The notes below the pieces were generated by a model. The model made no database searches. It saw only the letters and a list, made by a program, of their open reading frames with translations, and was not told the origin of the DNA. Source: Candidatus Aegiribacteria sp. (GTDB taxonomy: Bacteria > Fermentibacterota > Fermentibacteria > Fermentibacterales > JCC-6). Taken from it: 64,000 nucleotides of DNA. The position numbers and the translations under genes were made by a program. How positions within the stretch are numbered: the first letter of the stretch is position 1; the number at the start of each line of letters is the position of its first letter. The stretch is from contig JAUVLV010000004.1 of assembly GCA_030600545.1 (NCBI GenBank), positions 1-64,000 of the forward strand. The letters run 5' to 3'. Positions 1 through 9,353 of this stretch are shown piece after piece.

Positions 1-2
1 TG

Positions 3-662
3 GATGTAAGGATAGCCGGTGCCCATGGCGGAGTAAGTGTGGGTCCTGACGGAGCGACACATCAGGCCCTTGAAGATGTAGCCCTCATGCGGGTGCTGCC
101 GAATATGAAAATTCTCGTACCGGCTGACTCCAATCAGACAAGAGCATCGGTTCTTGCTTCACTTAGCGCGCACGGTCCCGTATACATCCGTTTTGGAAGA
201 AATCCGGTTCCGCAGTTATATAGGATTGATGAACAGGTGAAGATCGGCAGAGGGAATCTGCTCAGAGAAGGGAACGATATAACACTGGTCGCGTGCGGGG
301 CTATGGTGGGTTTATCCCTTGAAGCCGCATCCATTCTCCAGAAAGGAGGAATTTCGGCAGGGGTGATCGACATGGTTTCAGTTAAACCGCTGGACACCGA
401 GCTTCTTCTGAAGCAGGTCAAAAAAACGGGTGCCGTTGTTGTAGCCGAAGATCATCAGGTAACGGGCGGCTTGTTCGGGGCCATAGCGGAGACTCTGGCG
501 CTGGAGATGCCTGTTAAAATGGGCGTTGTAGCAGTTCAGGACAGTTTTGGTACCAGCGGATCTCCAGCCGAAGTGATGGAAAAATTCGGTCTCACCGCAT
601 CTGCAATTGCTGAAAAAGCGCAAAGAATACTCAAAAGGAATTACGTTACAACGGGCGAATGA
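3..662 (+). CDS. Transketolase C-terminal half (partial, runs off left edge)
   Basis: Frame is open from base 3 (DVRIAGAHGGVSVGPDGATHQALEDVALMR...), typical transketolase pyrimidine-binding and C-terminal domain motifs. Confidence 0.9.
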   Translation, partial: DVRIAGAHGGVSVGPDGATHQALEDVALMRVLPNMKILVPADSNQTRASVLASLSAHGPVYIRFGRNPVPQLYRIDEQVKIGRGNLLREGNDITLVACGAMVGLSLEAASILQKGGISAGVIDMVSVKPLDTELLLKQVKKTGAVVVAEDHQVTGGLFGAIAETLALEMPVKMGVVAVQDSFGTSGSPAEVMEKFGLTASAIAEKAQRILKRNYVTTGE

Positions 663-775
663 ACGTCTTGAAACACCCTTTGTTATTGACTTGAATCCTG
701 TGCATCTGTAGTATGTATTATAATGTGGGTTGTGTTACGAATCCTTATTCAAATAATAGAAACAGGAGGAAATAA

Positions 776-1684
776 ATGGCCCGAGTACTGATATGTGACG
801 CGGTTGCCGACGATGCCCTTGAGGCTATCCGCAACGGTGGCCACGAAGTAGTTGAAAAAATAGGAATGTCCCCTGAAGAACTTCTGGAGACGGCTCCTCA
901 GTTCGACGCTCTGGTTGTACGCAGCGCTACAAAGGTTAGAAAACCCGTTCTCGAAAAGGCAGCCAGGGGAAATCTCAAACTGATAGTCCGCGGCGGTGTC
1001 GGACTTGATAACATCGACCTTGATGACGCTGCCGAACTGGGTATATCGGTACAGAATACTCCTTCCGCAAGCAGCGTTGCGGTAGCCGAACTTGCATTTG
1101 CACATATGCTTGCATGCAGCCGCTTCCTGGGTCCCGCGAACTGTACAATGAAAAAAGGTGAATGGAACAAAAAAGCGTACGGCAAAGGTAAAGAACTCTG
1201 GCATTCAACCCTGGGTCTTATCGGGTACGGACGCATTTCGCAGGAAGTTGCTAAAAGGGCAAAGGGATTCGGGATGAAAGTCATTTTTTACGATCCCTTT
1301 ATTGATGACGCTGAAGGCGCGCAAAAAGTTGATCTTGATACACTATGCAAAGAATCCGACTTCATAAGTCTTCATATACCCCATACAAAAGAAACACATT
1401 ACATTCTTGATACTCCTCAGTTCGACACGATGAAAGATGGAGTGATCGTAGTGAACTGCGCCAGGGGAGGTACGATTAACGAAACCGCTCTGTTGGAAGC
1501 CATGAAATCCGGAAAGGTTTTCGCCACGGGAGTTGACGTTTACGAAGAGGAACCTGTTAAAGGAAATCCCTTTGTGGAATTCGAAAGAACAGTGGCTACG
1601 CCCCATATCGGAGCCGGAAGCGTAGCCGCTTCAAAACGGGTGGGGGCCGAAGTAGCCCGCAAGATTAACGAATTTTTCGAATAA
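776..1684 (+). CDS. serA: D-3-phosphoglycerate dehydrogenase / 2-hydroxyacid dehydrogenase
   Basis: VRGGVGLDNIDLDDAAELGISVQNTPSASSVAVAELAFAHML; LGLIGYGRISQEVAKRAKGFGM; aggagg RBS upstream. Confidence 0.93.
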   Translation: MARVLICDAVADDALEAIRNGGHEVVEKIGMSPEELLETAPQFDALVVRSATKVRKPVLEKAARGNLKLIVRGGVGLDNIDLDDAAELGISVQNTPSASSVAVAELAFAHMLACSRFLGPANCTMKKGEWNKKAYGKGKELWHSTLGLIGYGRISQEVAKRAKGFGMKVIFYDPFIDDAEGAQKVDLDTLCKESDFISLHIPHTKETHYILDTPQFDTMKDGVIVVNCARGGTINETALLEAMKSGKVFATGVDVYEEEPVKGNPFVEFERTVATPHIGAGSVAASKRVGAEVARKINEFFE

Positions 1685-1694
1685 TAATCATTTA

Positions 1695-3038
1695 ATGAAA
1701 GGTGAATCCATGCGGAAAAACTGGATAGGAATTCCAGCTATCATGATTCTCCTTCTGCTACCGTCTCTGTCAGTTGCCCAGGGCGATGACGAAATATTGA
1801 CACCAGTTGATGACAATCTGTCAGCAACGGTGGCTGATAATTCGGTCACGCCGGACGAAACGGAATTGCGGCCAGCAGCAGGAGAGCAGTTGGAAGAACC
1901 CGATCCCGGACTGGACATACCAGGTATTGTAACCGTACAGAACAAACCAAACGATGCTGGAGATCAGCTTATTGTTTCGTTTGAACCTGCTGTAAATTCC
2001 GAAGGTATCGTTACCTATAATATTTACAGGCACATTGCTGAAGAAGAGGGTGAAGATACCTGGAACCTGGTTAAGATTGTTCTTGCGATTAACCCGCCGG
2101 AGTTCATCGACGGTTACGATCCCGAGTATCCAATTGAGCCTGGAGTTCTATACGAATACAGGGTAGCATCGGTGAACGCAGATGGTGATGAGTTCTTCGG
2201 ACCTGTATGTACAGCTGAAGTAGTTTCGAAAGGCGAATGGTTTCATACAGACAAAACAAGAGTCCTGATTGCCGGTCTTCTATTCATACTCCTTATTTTC
2301 TACTATTTCGGTAAAGCCCAAAGAGGCACTAAGATGTACCTCAGACCCATTGCCGGAATTGAAGCTATCGACGAGGCGATAGGAAGAGCAACCGAGATGG
2401 GGAAACCGATTCTCTATGTCCCCGGAATTTCAACGATTTCGGATGTAGCGACAATAGCAAGTATTACAATTCTTGGACGAGTCGCTAAAAAGATTGCGGA
2501 ATATCAGACCCGGTTGATAGTACCTAATTATGATCCGATTGTATACACTGTTGCAGAGGAAGTTGTGAAGCAGGCCTACCTCGAGGCCGGACGTCCGGAT
2601 TCTTACGATCCGGATTCGGTTTTCTTCATGACACAGAGTCAGTTCGCGTATGTTGCAGGTGTAAATGGAATTATGATGCGAGACAAACCGGCGACCAACT
2701 TCTATCTTGGTATGTTCTACGCTGAATCTCTCATACTTGCTGAAACAGGCTCGCTTTCCGGAGCGATACAGATAGCCGGAACCGATGCCGTGACCCAGCT
2801 GCCTTTCTTCATCACTACGTGCGATTACACTTTAATTGGTGAGGAACTGTACGCTGCTAGCGCTTATCTTGGCCATGAACCAAAGCAGATAGGAGCTGTT
2901 AAGGGGCAGGATGCGTGCAAGGCCATTATTATGAGTTTGATAACGCTTGCGCTGGTACTTGGAATTCTTGATCTTGTAGCAAATACTCACACACTGAACT
3001 GGTTGCGTGATCTGGTAACCGTGTCCATTGTTGAGTAA
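1695..3038 (+). CDS. Membrane protein: signal peptide, FN3-like region, TM, then a large conserved domain resembling DUF6754
   Basis: Signal peptide, FN3-like 'DQLIVSFEPAVNSEGIVTYNIYRH', TM ~VLIAGLLFILLIFYYFG, then 'LRPIAGIEAIDEAIGRATEMGKPILYVPG...'. The DUF assignment is from memory. Confidence 0.6.
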   Translation: MKGESMRKNWIGIPAIMILLLLPSLSVAQGDDEILTPVDDNLSATVADNSVTPDETELRPAAGEQLEEPDPGLDIPGIVTVQNKPNDAGDQLIVSFEPAVNSEGIVTYNIYRHIAEEEGEDTWNLVKIVLAINPPEFIDGYDPEYPIEPGVLYEYRVASVNADGDEFFGPVCTAEVVSKGEWFHTDKTRVLIAGLLFILLIFYYFGKAQRGTKMYLRPIAGIEAIDEAIGRATEMGKPILYVPGISTISDVATIASITILGRVAKKIAEYQTRLIVPNYDPIVYTVAEEVVKQAYLEAGRPDSYDPDSVFFMTQSQFAYVAGVNGIMMRDKPATNFYLGMFYAESLILAETGSLSGAIQIAGTDAVTQLPFFITTCDYTLIGEELYAASAYLGHEPKQIGAVKGQDACKAIIMSLITLALVLGILDLVANTHTLNWLRDLVTVSIVE

Positions 3039-3062
3039 GCCCACCGGAAAGGAGAAAGAGCA

Positions 3063-3707
3063 GTGAAAAGAACTGTTCCGCTTATGATAGTCATGGTGGG
3101 CGGAATACTGATGATTATTCAGTATTTCATTCCACATCAATATTCTCTGATAGTTTTCGATAATTATCTTGAGTGGGCCCCTATAGTGGGAGCTTTCGCT
3201 CTTATTCTTGGCGTCGGGAGCCTTACACGCCTGCACTCGCACAAAATACGCAGGAGGGCTAAAAACTGGCAGTACAGCTGGGCTGTACTGATACCGCTGT
3301 TCGGAATGCCTTTCTTTGCTTTGATTATGCCTGAATCACTCGGTGGAGGAACCGATGTTCATGGGGTTCATGATTTCCTGTTCATGCATGTTCAGGTGCC
3401 GATTCAAGCCACAATGTTCAGTCTGCTTGCTTTCTACATTGCAAGCGCTGCTTTCAGGGCTTTCAGAGCAAAGTCAGCACTGGCCACTGTGCTGCTTCTT
3501 GCAGCTGTGGTCGTAATGCTGGGTCAGGTACCGATCGGAGCTATCTTTGGAAGATGGCTGCCGGAAACAGGACTCTGGATACTCCGCTATCCCAACCTTG
3601 CTGCTAAACGGGCAATTATGCTGGGGGTCGGATTCGGAATGCTGGCAACCAACCTTAAAATCATTTTTGGCGTCGAGCGTAACTGGCTCGGCGGAGCAGG
3701 GAAGTAG
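3063..3707 (+). CDS. Uncharacterised multi-pass membrane protein
   Basis: Several hydrophobic helices; directly downstream of the 1695 ORF in the same orientation. Confidence 0.75.
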   Translation: MKRTVPLMIVMVGGILMIIQYFIPHQYSLIVFDNYLEWAPIVGAFALILGVGSLTRLHSHKIRRRAKNWQYSWAVLIPLFGMPFFALIMPESLGGGTDVHGVHDFLFMHVQVPIQATMFSLLAFYIASAAFRAFRAKSALATVLLLAAVVVMLGQVPIGAIFGRWLPETGLWILRYPNLAAKRAIMLGVGFGMLATNLKIIFGVERNWLGGAGK

Positions 3708-4709
3708 GTGGGCGCTGTGAATATCTGGGAAAAGATGCTTAATCTTGATCGGCGCTGGATCTTCCTGGGAATAGGTATTATATCTATTGTCTTTTTTCTG
3801 GTCGGATTCGGAATGCCTGTAACAACGACCAAAGAGGTTGAGAATATTTTCGACTTTGTGAACGAACTCGGGCCGGACGATGCCATCTTCATAGGATTCG
3901 ATTTCGCGCCCGGAACTCAGGCCGAGAACATGCCTATGGCAGTTGCCGTTTTGAGGCACGCATTCCACAACAACATCCCGGTCTTTATGACTGCAATCGT
4001 ACCACTTGGCCAGGGAATGGCTGTTTCAGCTCTTAATTACGTCACAGATCCTGCGATAGATGGTCACTATGAGAGAGTACTGTTTGAGGATTGGGCTGAC
4101 TATCGAGAGGCCGGCATTACGAATAGAGAAGATATTATTGCTGCCTGGGAAAGAGACGGAAACGTTCTTCCGGAAGGAGCTTTGGGATGGGTCTTCGAAG
4201 GAAGGGATTATGCTTTACTTGGATACCTTCCTCTGTTTCACCTGGTCATACTTGGAATGACAAATTCAATTGAGACCCAGTTCCCTGTGGATTATCATGG
4301 GAATCCAATAGGGGAAATGCCCATGCTGAAGGAGCACAAAAGTCTTCGCGATGTGGATCTTGCCGTTACTAATGCAGCGTCGGGAGCCTGTACTTACTGG
4401 ATAACCTATGCAAGGGAGAAGATAGGTCTTCCAATTGCATTTGGGGTAACTGGTGTTATGGCAACTGATTACTACCCATATATACAGTCCGGTCAGATCA
4501 TCGGGCAGATGGGCGGTCTTCGAGGAGCCGCGGAATACGAAGTATTACTGCAGGAGAACGGAATCACGGCAACTACAGACAAAGCCTTCAGAGGTATGGA
4601 TGTGCAGTCAGCTGAGCATATATTCATAATCCTTCTTATTGTAATTGGTAATATCGCTTATTTCGCAGGCGGATTCCACAAAAAGACCAGACTTAAGGGA
4701 AGGGGGTAA
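3708..4709 (+). CDS. Uncharacterised membrane-anchored protein with TM helices at both ends
   Basis: N-terminal TM (WIFLGIGIISIVFFLVGFG), large soluble region, C-terminal TM; abuts preceding ORF. Confidence 0.75.
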   Translation: MGAVNIWEKMLNLDRRWIFLGIGIISIVFFLVGFGMPVTTTKEVENIFDFVNELGPDDAIFIGFDFAPGTQAENMPMAVAVLRHAFHNNIPVFMTAIVPLGQGMAVSALNYVTDPAIDGHYERVLFEDWADYREAGITNREDIIAAWERDGNVLPEGALGWVFEGRDYALLGYLPLFHLVILGMTNSIETQFPVDYHGNPIGEMPMLKEHKSLRDVDLAVTNAASGACTYWITYAREKIGLPIAFGVTGVMATDYYPYIQSGQIIGQMGGLRGAAEYEVLLQENGITATTDKAFRGMDVQSAEHIFIILLIVIGNIAYFAGGFHKKTRLKGRG

Positions 4710-4712
4710 AAG

Positions 4713-5342
4713 ATGTACGATACAATAGGAATCTGGGTAGGTGCTTTATTTACGCTTGCCATCTACTCGTTCCTCTACAAAGAGAATCCCGTCTATCGCC
4801 TTGCCGAACACCTGGTTGTTGGTATCTCTATGGGATATATAATTGTTCTGATCTATAATACCGTTATACTTCCAAAACTTCTTGAACCGATATTCGGCGG
4901 TAATCACTGGCTGCTCATTATTCCGGGTTTGCTCGGTCTGCTGTACATTACAAGGTTCATCCCCAGTATTGCATGGCTTTCAAGATACCCCATAGCCTTT
5001 GTTATGGGTACCGGAATGGGAATTGGTTTTCCGCTCACAATGAAGGCATATGTGCTTCGCCAGCTCGAAGCCGCCGTGATTCCTCTCTATTCGTCTGGAA
5101 TGCCGTGGCATGAGGTCTTAGGGAATATTGTGATGATATTCGGAACCCTTGCGGCTCTCATCTACTTCTTCTTCTCAAAACCGCACAAGGGACTGTTCTT
5201 CGGAACGGGTTCAAAGATAGGTATCTGGGTGATCATGCTCGGTTTCGGCGCCACTTTCGGTTTTACCGTTATGGGCCGAATCAGCCTGCTCATAGGCAGA
5301 ATACAGTATCTGATGGGTGATTGGCTGCATATAATAGAGTAA
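4713..5342 (+). CDS. Uncharacterised multi-pass membrane protein
   Basis: ~6 hydrophobic segments; 3 nt after the previous gene; last gene of the operon. Confidence 0.75.
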   Translation: MYDTIGIWVGALFTLAIYSFLYKENPVYRLAEHLVVGISMGYIIVLIYNTVILPKLLEPIFGGNHWLLIIPGLLGLLYITRFIPSIAWLSRYPIAFVMGTGMGIGFPLTMKAYVLRQLEAAVIPLYSSGMPWHEVLGNIVMIFGTLAALIYFFFSKPHKGLFFGTGSKIGIWVIMLGFGATFGFTVMGRISLLIGRIQYLMGDWLHIIE

Positions 5343-5348
5343 GGGCAT

Positions 5349-5430
5349 GGGGCCGGGATTTATCCCGGCCCCTTCTGACTGGGATTTATCCCGGCCCTTC
5401 TGACCGGGATTTATCCCGGCCCCTTCTACC
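5349..5430 (+). repeat. Three tandem ~25-bp units (GGGATTTATCCCGGCC(C)CTTCTGACC), each able to form a short hairpin
   Basis: Units at 5355-5380, 5381-5405, 5406-5430; perfect inverted repeat GGGGCCGGGA-TTTA-TCCCGGCCCC at 5349-5372. Confidence 0.85.
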
Positions 5431-5471
5431 TTGACCTTTTGAATTCGTTTTCGTAAATTGGCTCGAACGGT

Positions 5472-5547
<76 letters not shown>

Positions 5548-5662
5548 TTTCTATTGAGCCACCATCCAAATCTTTCCACATTCTGCATCATGGTTTAGAT
5601 TCATTAATGATAAATTTTTTGTCTTTGTGTTTCCTATAATACTCTGAGTACAGGAGAGAACC

Positions 5663-6757
5663 GTGAAAATATTTCAGATCATTAACGGATTACAGATCGG
5701 CGGTGCGGAGAAGCTGGTTATGGCTCTTCACCTGGGGTATCTGAACCGTGGAGAGGATTCCACTGTAATATCCCTTACAGGGACCGGTTCCGGATGGTCC
5801 GAAGAGGGTTTGTACTCGCTGGGGCTTTCCTCACCTTACGATCCCAGGGCGGTTGCAAGGCTTAAAACGGAAGCTGCAGAAACAGGGATGATCGGTGCGG
5901 ATATTATCCACTCGCATTTGTTTCCCACACAGTTTTATACGGCTGTTCTTAAAAAAGTCTCCCGTACGGATTGTCTGTACATTACAACTGAACACAGTAC
6001 CCGGAATCGCAGAAGGGGCACATTTACCGGCAGATTAATAGACAGGTGGCAGTATTCAGTTTACGACAGAATCTTCTGCGTCAGCCGGGGGGCAGAGGAG
6101 GAATTGTGCAGATGGATTCCTGAAGTGGCTGATCGGACGGAGGTTATTTACAACGGGATAGATCTTAAGCAGTTTAGTGTTTCCAGAATTTCTAGAAGCG
6201 TCCCACCCTTCACTATTGTATCAATCGGAAGCCTCCGAGAGAAGAAGAACTACACAAAGGCGATAGAAGCTTTCTCGATTCTTCGAGAAAGGGTTCCCTT
6301 TGAAGTTAAATATACGATCGCTGGAGAGGGTATTTTGCTGAAAGCTCTCAAAGAACAGGTGGAGGGTCTTGGGCTTGAATCGGATGTGAAGTTCCTGGGA
6401 CATGTTGAGAATGTTGTGGAACTGCTTAACGATTCGGATATATTCTTCATGCCTTCCTCGTCGGAAGGATTTGGAATAGCCGCGGTTGAGGCCATGGCTT
6501 CGGGGCTTCCGGTTGTTGCTTCGGATATTCCCGGAATCGGAGAGGTCGTAGGCAGCGATGAATGCTGCGGTCTGCTTGTCAGCCCTGATTCTCCCAACCA
6601 GATGGCGGATGCGCTTCAATCCCTTCTACAGAATAGGAATAATGCGTTTAAAATGGGAACCGGCGGGTTGGAAAGAGCTGCCAATTTCAGCATAGAAAGA
6701 ACAGTTGACGAACATCTCCGTGCTTACAGAGATGCACTGAATGAAGGAACAGAATGA
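5663..6757 (+). CDS. Glycosyltransferase family 4
   Basis: N-term INGLQIGGAEKLV; C-term PSSSEGFGIAAVEAMASGLPVVASDIPGIGEVV. Confidence 0.9.
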   Translation: MKIFQIINGLQIGGAEKLVMALHLGYLNRGEDSTVISLTGTGSGWSEEGLYSLGLSSPYDPRAVARLKTEAAETGMIGADIIHSHLFPTQFYTAVLKKVSRTDCLYITTEHSTRNRRRGTFTGRLIDRWQYSVYDRIFCVSRGAEEELCRWIPEVADRTEVIYNGIDLKQFSVSRISRSVPPFTIVSIGSLREKKNYTKAIEAFSILRERVPFEVKYTIAGEGILLKALKEQVEGLGLESDVKFLGHVENVVELLNDSDIFFMPSSSEGFGIAAVEAMASGLPVVASDIPGIGEVVGSDECCGLLVSPDSPNQMADALQSLLQNRNNAFKMGTGGLERAANFSIERTVDEHLRAYRDALNEGTE

Positions 6758-7197
6758 AGATAAGACCGATGCGGAAAGATGATTATTCGTTTCTGGTCAG
6801 CCTGTGGAGTTCTTTCCCGGGGAATACGATGACAGGCGCTGACAGCAGGGAGGATTTTGAGAAATTTCTGCGCAGGAACGCGGATTACTGTTTCACAGCT
6901 TTCAAAGACGGCAACCTGATAGGGTCTGTGATGGCCGGTCATGATTCGAGAAGAGGATACATTTACCATCTGGCGGTTGATGAGTCGCTTCATGGAAATG
7001 GGACCGGAACCGATCTTATGAACGCTGCCGAAGAGGCTCTCAGGGATGCGGGTATAGAAAAGGCCCATCTGTTCATTTATACGGACAATTCCGCGATAAG
7101 GTTCTACGAAAAGACCGGATGGCACAGGCGCAGCGATATTGCTGTTATGAGCAAGGTTCTGATCGGTGACAAATATATGGGAACCCGCACGGAATAA
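6754..7197 (+). CDS. GNAT family N-acetyltransferase
   Basis: IYHLAVDESLHGNGTGTDLMNAAEEALRDAGIEKAHLFIYTDNSAIRFYEKTGW; 4-nt overlap with preceding GT4. Confidence 0.9.
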   Translation: MKIRPMRKDDYSFLVSLWSSFPGNTMTGADSREDFEKFLRRNADYCFTAFKDGNLIGSVMAGHDSRRGYIYHLAVDESLHGNGTGTDLMNAAEEALRDAGIEKAHLFIYTDNSAIRFYEKTGWHRRSDIAVMSKVLIGDKYMGTRTE

Positions 7198-7298
7198 CGG
7201 CGAACTACCTTTTCTACTTACCGATTGTCATAATATGCAAGTGAAGTGATTTCTTCAGAAAAATAAGGGAATGATGATTTCCTGAAAGGCTGGCTGAT

Positions 7299-7742
7299 TT
7301 GTCCGATCTTCTGGTTCGTTTGTATAACCTGCCGTGTATGAAAGAACATGATGGTTTACAGGTGAGGAAACCGTTACCTCACCAGTCACCTGCTGTACTG
7401 TCATTCATAGAAGACAATTTCAGCAGCGGCTGGAAGGCGGAGGCTGCGGCAGCTTTTGGATCGGTGCCGCCTACAATTGTTATCGCCGTGGACAAAGCCT
7501 CCGGCAGGCTTGCCGGTTTCTGCTGCTGGGACTGCACCGCAAAGGGATTTTTAGGCCCGATAGGTGTTCACGATGAATTTCGCGGGAAAAGTGTCGGCAG
7601 GGCAATTGTTTTGTCTGCATTGTACAGCATGCGGGAAGCCGGATACGGTTACGCTATCGTAGGCGATGCCGGCCCGGTTGAATTCTTCCAAAAGATCTGT
7701 GACGCCAGAGTTATCGAGGGCAGCACCCCCGGAATCTACTAG
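7299..7742 (+). CDS. GNAT family N-acetyltransferase
   Basis: GPIGVHDEFRGKSVGRAIVLSALYSMREAGYGYAIVGDAGPVEFFQKI; TTG start. Confidence 0.75.
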   Translation: MSDLLVRLYNLPCMKEHDGLQVRKPLPHQSPAVLSFIEDNFSSGWKAEAAAAFGSVPPTIVIAVDKASGRLAGFCCWDCTAKGFLGPIGVHDEFRGKSVGRAIVLSALYSMREAGYGYAIVGDAGPVEFFQKICDARVIEGSTPGIY

Positions 7743-7934
7743 GGTCAGGTCTCGCATCCGGGCATTATTATCATATTATTATCAATTTATGATATAACTA
7801 TGCTGTATGAGCTTACATAGCTAACCAAACTTTGTCGTATATGATAAACAGAATTTTCTGGTTTAGTCACTTTAATGATCGACAACGATATTCTAAATAA
7901 CCCATAAGTTGAACAAGTGTGGTACGTCCCCCGC

Positions 7935-9353
7935 CTACCAGCTGTAGATGGCTTCCAGGGATGATGAGATTTCCGAGGAAGATTCACCCGATACATGGTT
8001 CTGATTTCGGATCCATGTATTACCGACATTTCCGTGTATTTCAAGGAAGTCCACAGGGTACCATCCAAGATGCAGATCTGCGCCGGTAAGGTACTCCACG
8101 GTTCCAGAGGGGAATTTTCCCCCTGTTGCGGCTGAGTCCGGCCAGCCTTCCTGAACGGTTCCCTCTCCATGCCTTGTGTGGTTGAAGGTAGCTTCAGCCA
8201 GAAGAGGCCAGGCGGCTGAGGTTCCAAGTGACAGCGTTACTCTATCGGCATCAGGCCCCAACTCCGAACCGATGATTTCTCCATGATGGAGGTAGTAGTT
8301 GCAGGGCTTTCTCTGACTGTAAACGAACCTGTCTATTCTGGTGTACTCGATTACGGTTCCCAGATCAAAAGAGCTGAGGTAAGCGGACAATCCCGTCGTC
8401 CAGCCCAGCTTGTTGGGTCTGTCGCCTGTGTTTTCGTACTGAATATCATCGATAAGGAGTTCTCCGTAGGTTTCTATTCCCCTGAAGGGTTTCCATGATG
8501 CGTCGAAGCTGAAAAACGCGTTGTCATCCAGCCTTTCGTTCCACTGCACCGGGTACCAGGGAATGACAGGATTCATGTATGCGAAATCAAGCCCTTCAGA
8601 TTTAAAGAGAATGGATTCACTCAAACCTATCCGCAGATTGTCCATAGGGGAGTAATCCAATCTGTGTACGGCAAGGTATGTCCCAGAATCGCTGTCGATA
8701 GTTGATGTGAATCCTGTGAATATCAGAGTATTCGACAGGTTGAATTGAACTTTCAGCATATCAAGAGAAGGGCTGTTGTTCGAGATCAGCAATTGTGTGA
8801 ACCGACCTGGACCCCATCTCTGGGGAATTCGTCCGAAACTTAATGAGAGAACTTGATTATTCCACCGGAGATAACCCCAGTCCACATAGAGATGTCTTCC
8901 CTTCTCCGTGCCTCTGTGAAAAGGGGAGAAGTAGTCGGGTGGGTTTTCATCGGATCCCGTCCATACGGAGAGTCTTTCGTCAAAATACAGGCCTGGAAGT
9001 ATATCGACGAAAAGATCGCCGGTGAGTCCTGCCCTGGTCTCGAAGCTGTCCGAGTAATTGAGTACTTCCCCGGTCGCTGTTCCGTTAAGGGAGAATCTCC
9101 GATTATCTTCCTGGAGTTCTACCGGAGAAGAACTCCTGCTGAAAAGGATTCTTCCGATGTTATCCAGAGATTTCGTGGTTGTGATGCCATTTTGAAGGAA
9201 GGGTGAATCCACCAGTGGAAACGTACCCGGGAGCATGGATTCTGATTCCGTTTCAAGCATATAAAGCCACCAGTTGAGAGGATCCTGAAGCGGCAGTCCT
9301 GTCTGATGAATTGTTCCCATTAATAACCCTGCTGCTATCACGGCTGCTGTCAT
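7935..9353 (-). CDS. Outer-membrane beta-barrel protein, Wzi/capsule-assembly-like
   Basis: Signal peptide; aromatic alternating strands; 'RIPQRWGPGRFTQLLISNNSPSLDMLKVQF', 'PVIPWYPVQWNERLDDNAFFSFDASWKP'. Confidence 0.6.
   Translation of the reverse strand: MTAAVIAAGLLMGTIHQTGLPLQDPLNWWLYMLETESESMLPGTFPLVDSPFLQNGITTTKSLDNIGRILFSRSSSPVELQEDNRRFSLNGTATGEVLNYSDSFETRAGLTGDLFVDILPGLYFDERLSVWTGSDENPPDYFSPFHRGTEKGRHLYVDWGYLRWNNQVLSLSFGRIPQRWGPGRFTQLLISNNSPSLDMLKVQFNLSNTLIFTGFTSTIDSDSGTYLAVHRLDYSPMDNLRIGLSESILFKSEGLDFAYMNPVIPWYPVQWNERLDDNAFFSFDASWKPFRGIETYGELLIDDIQYENTGDRPNKLGWTTGLSAYLSSFDLGTVIEYTRIDRFVYSQRKPCNYYLHHGEIIGSELGPDADRVTLSLGTSAAWPLLAEATFNHTRHGEGTVQEGWPDSAATGGKFPSGTVEYLTGADLHLGWYPVDFLEIHGNVGNTWIRNQNHVSGESSSEISSSLEAIYSW

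Noticed and set aside
3474-3968. 164-aa minus-strand ORF
   Set aside because: Antisense to two membrane-operon genes; composition looks like a reverse-strand shadow
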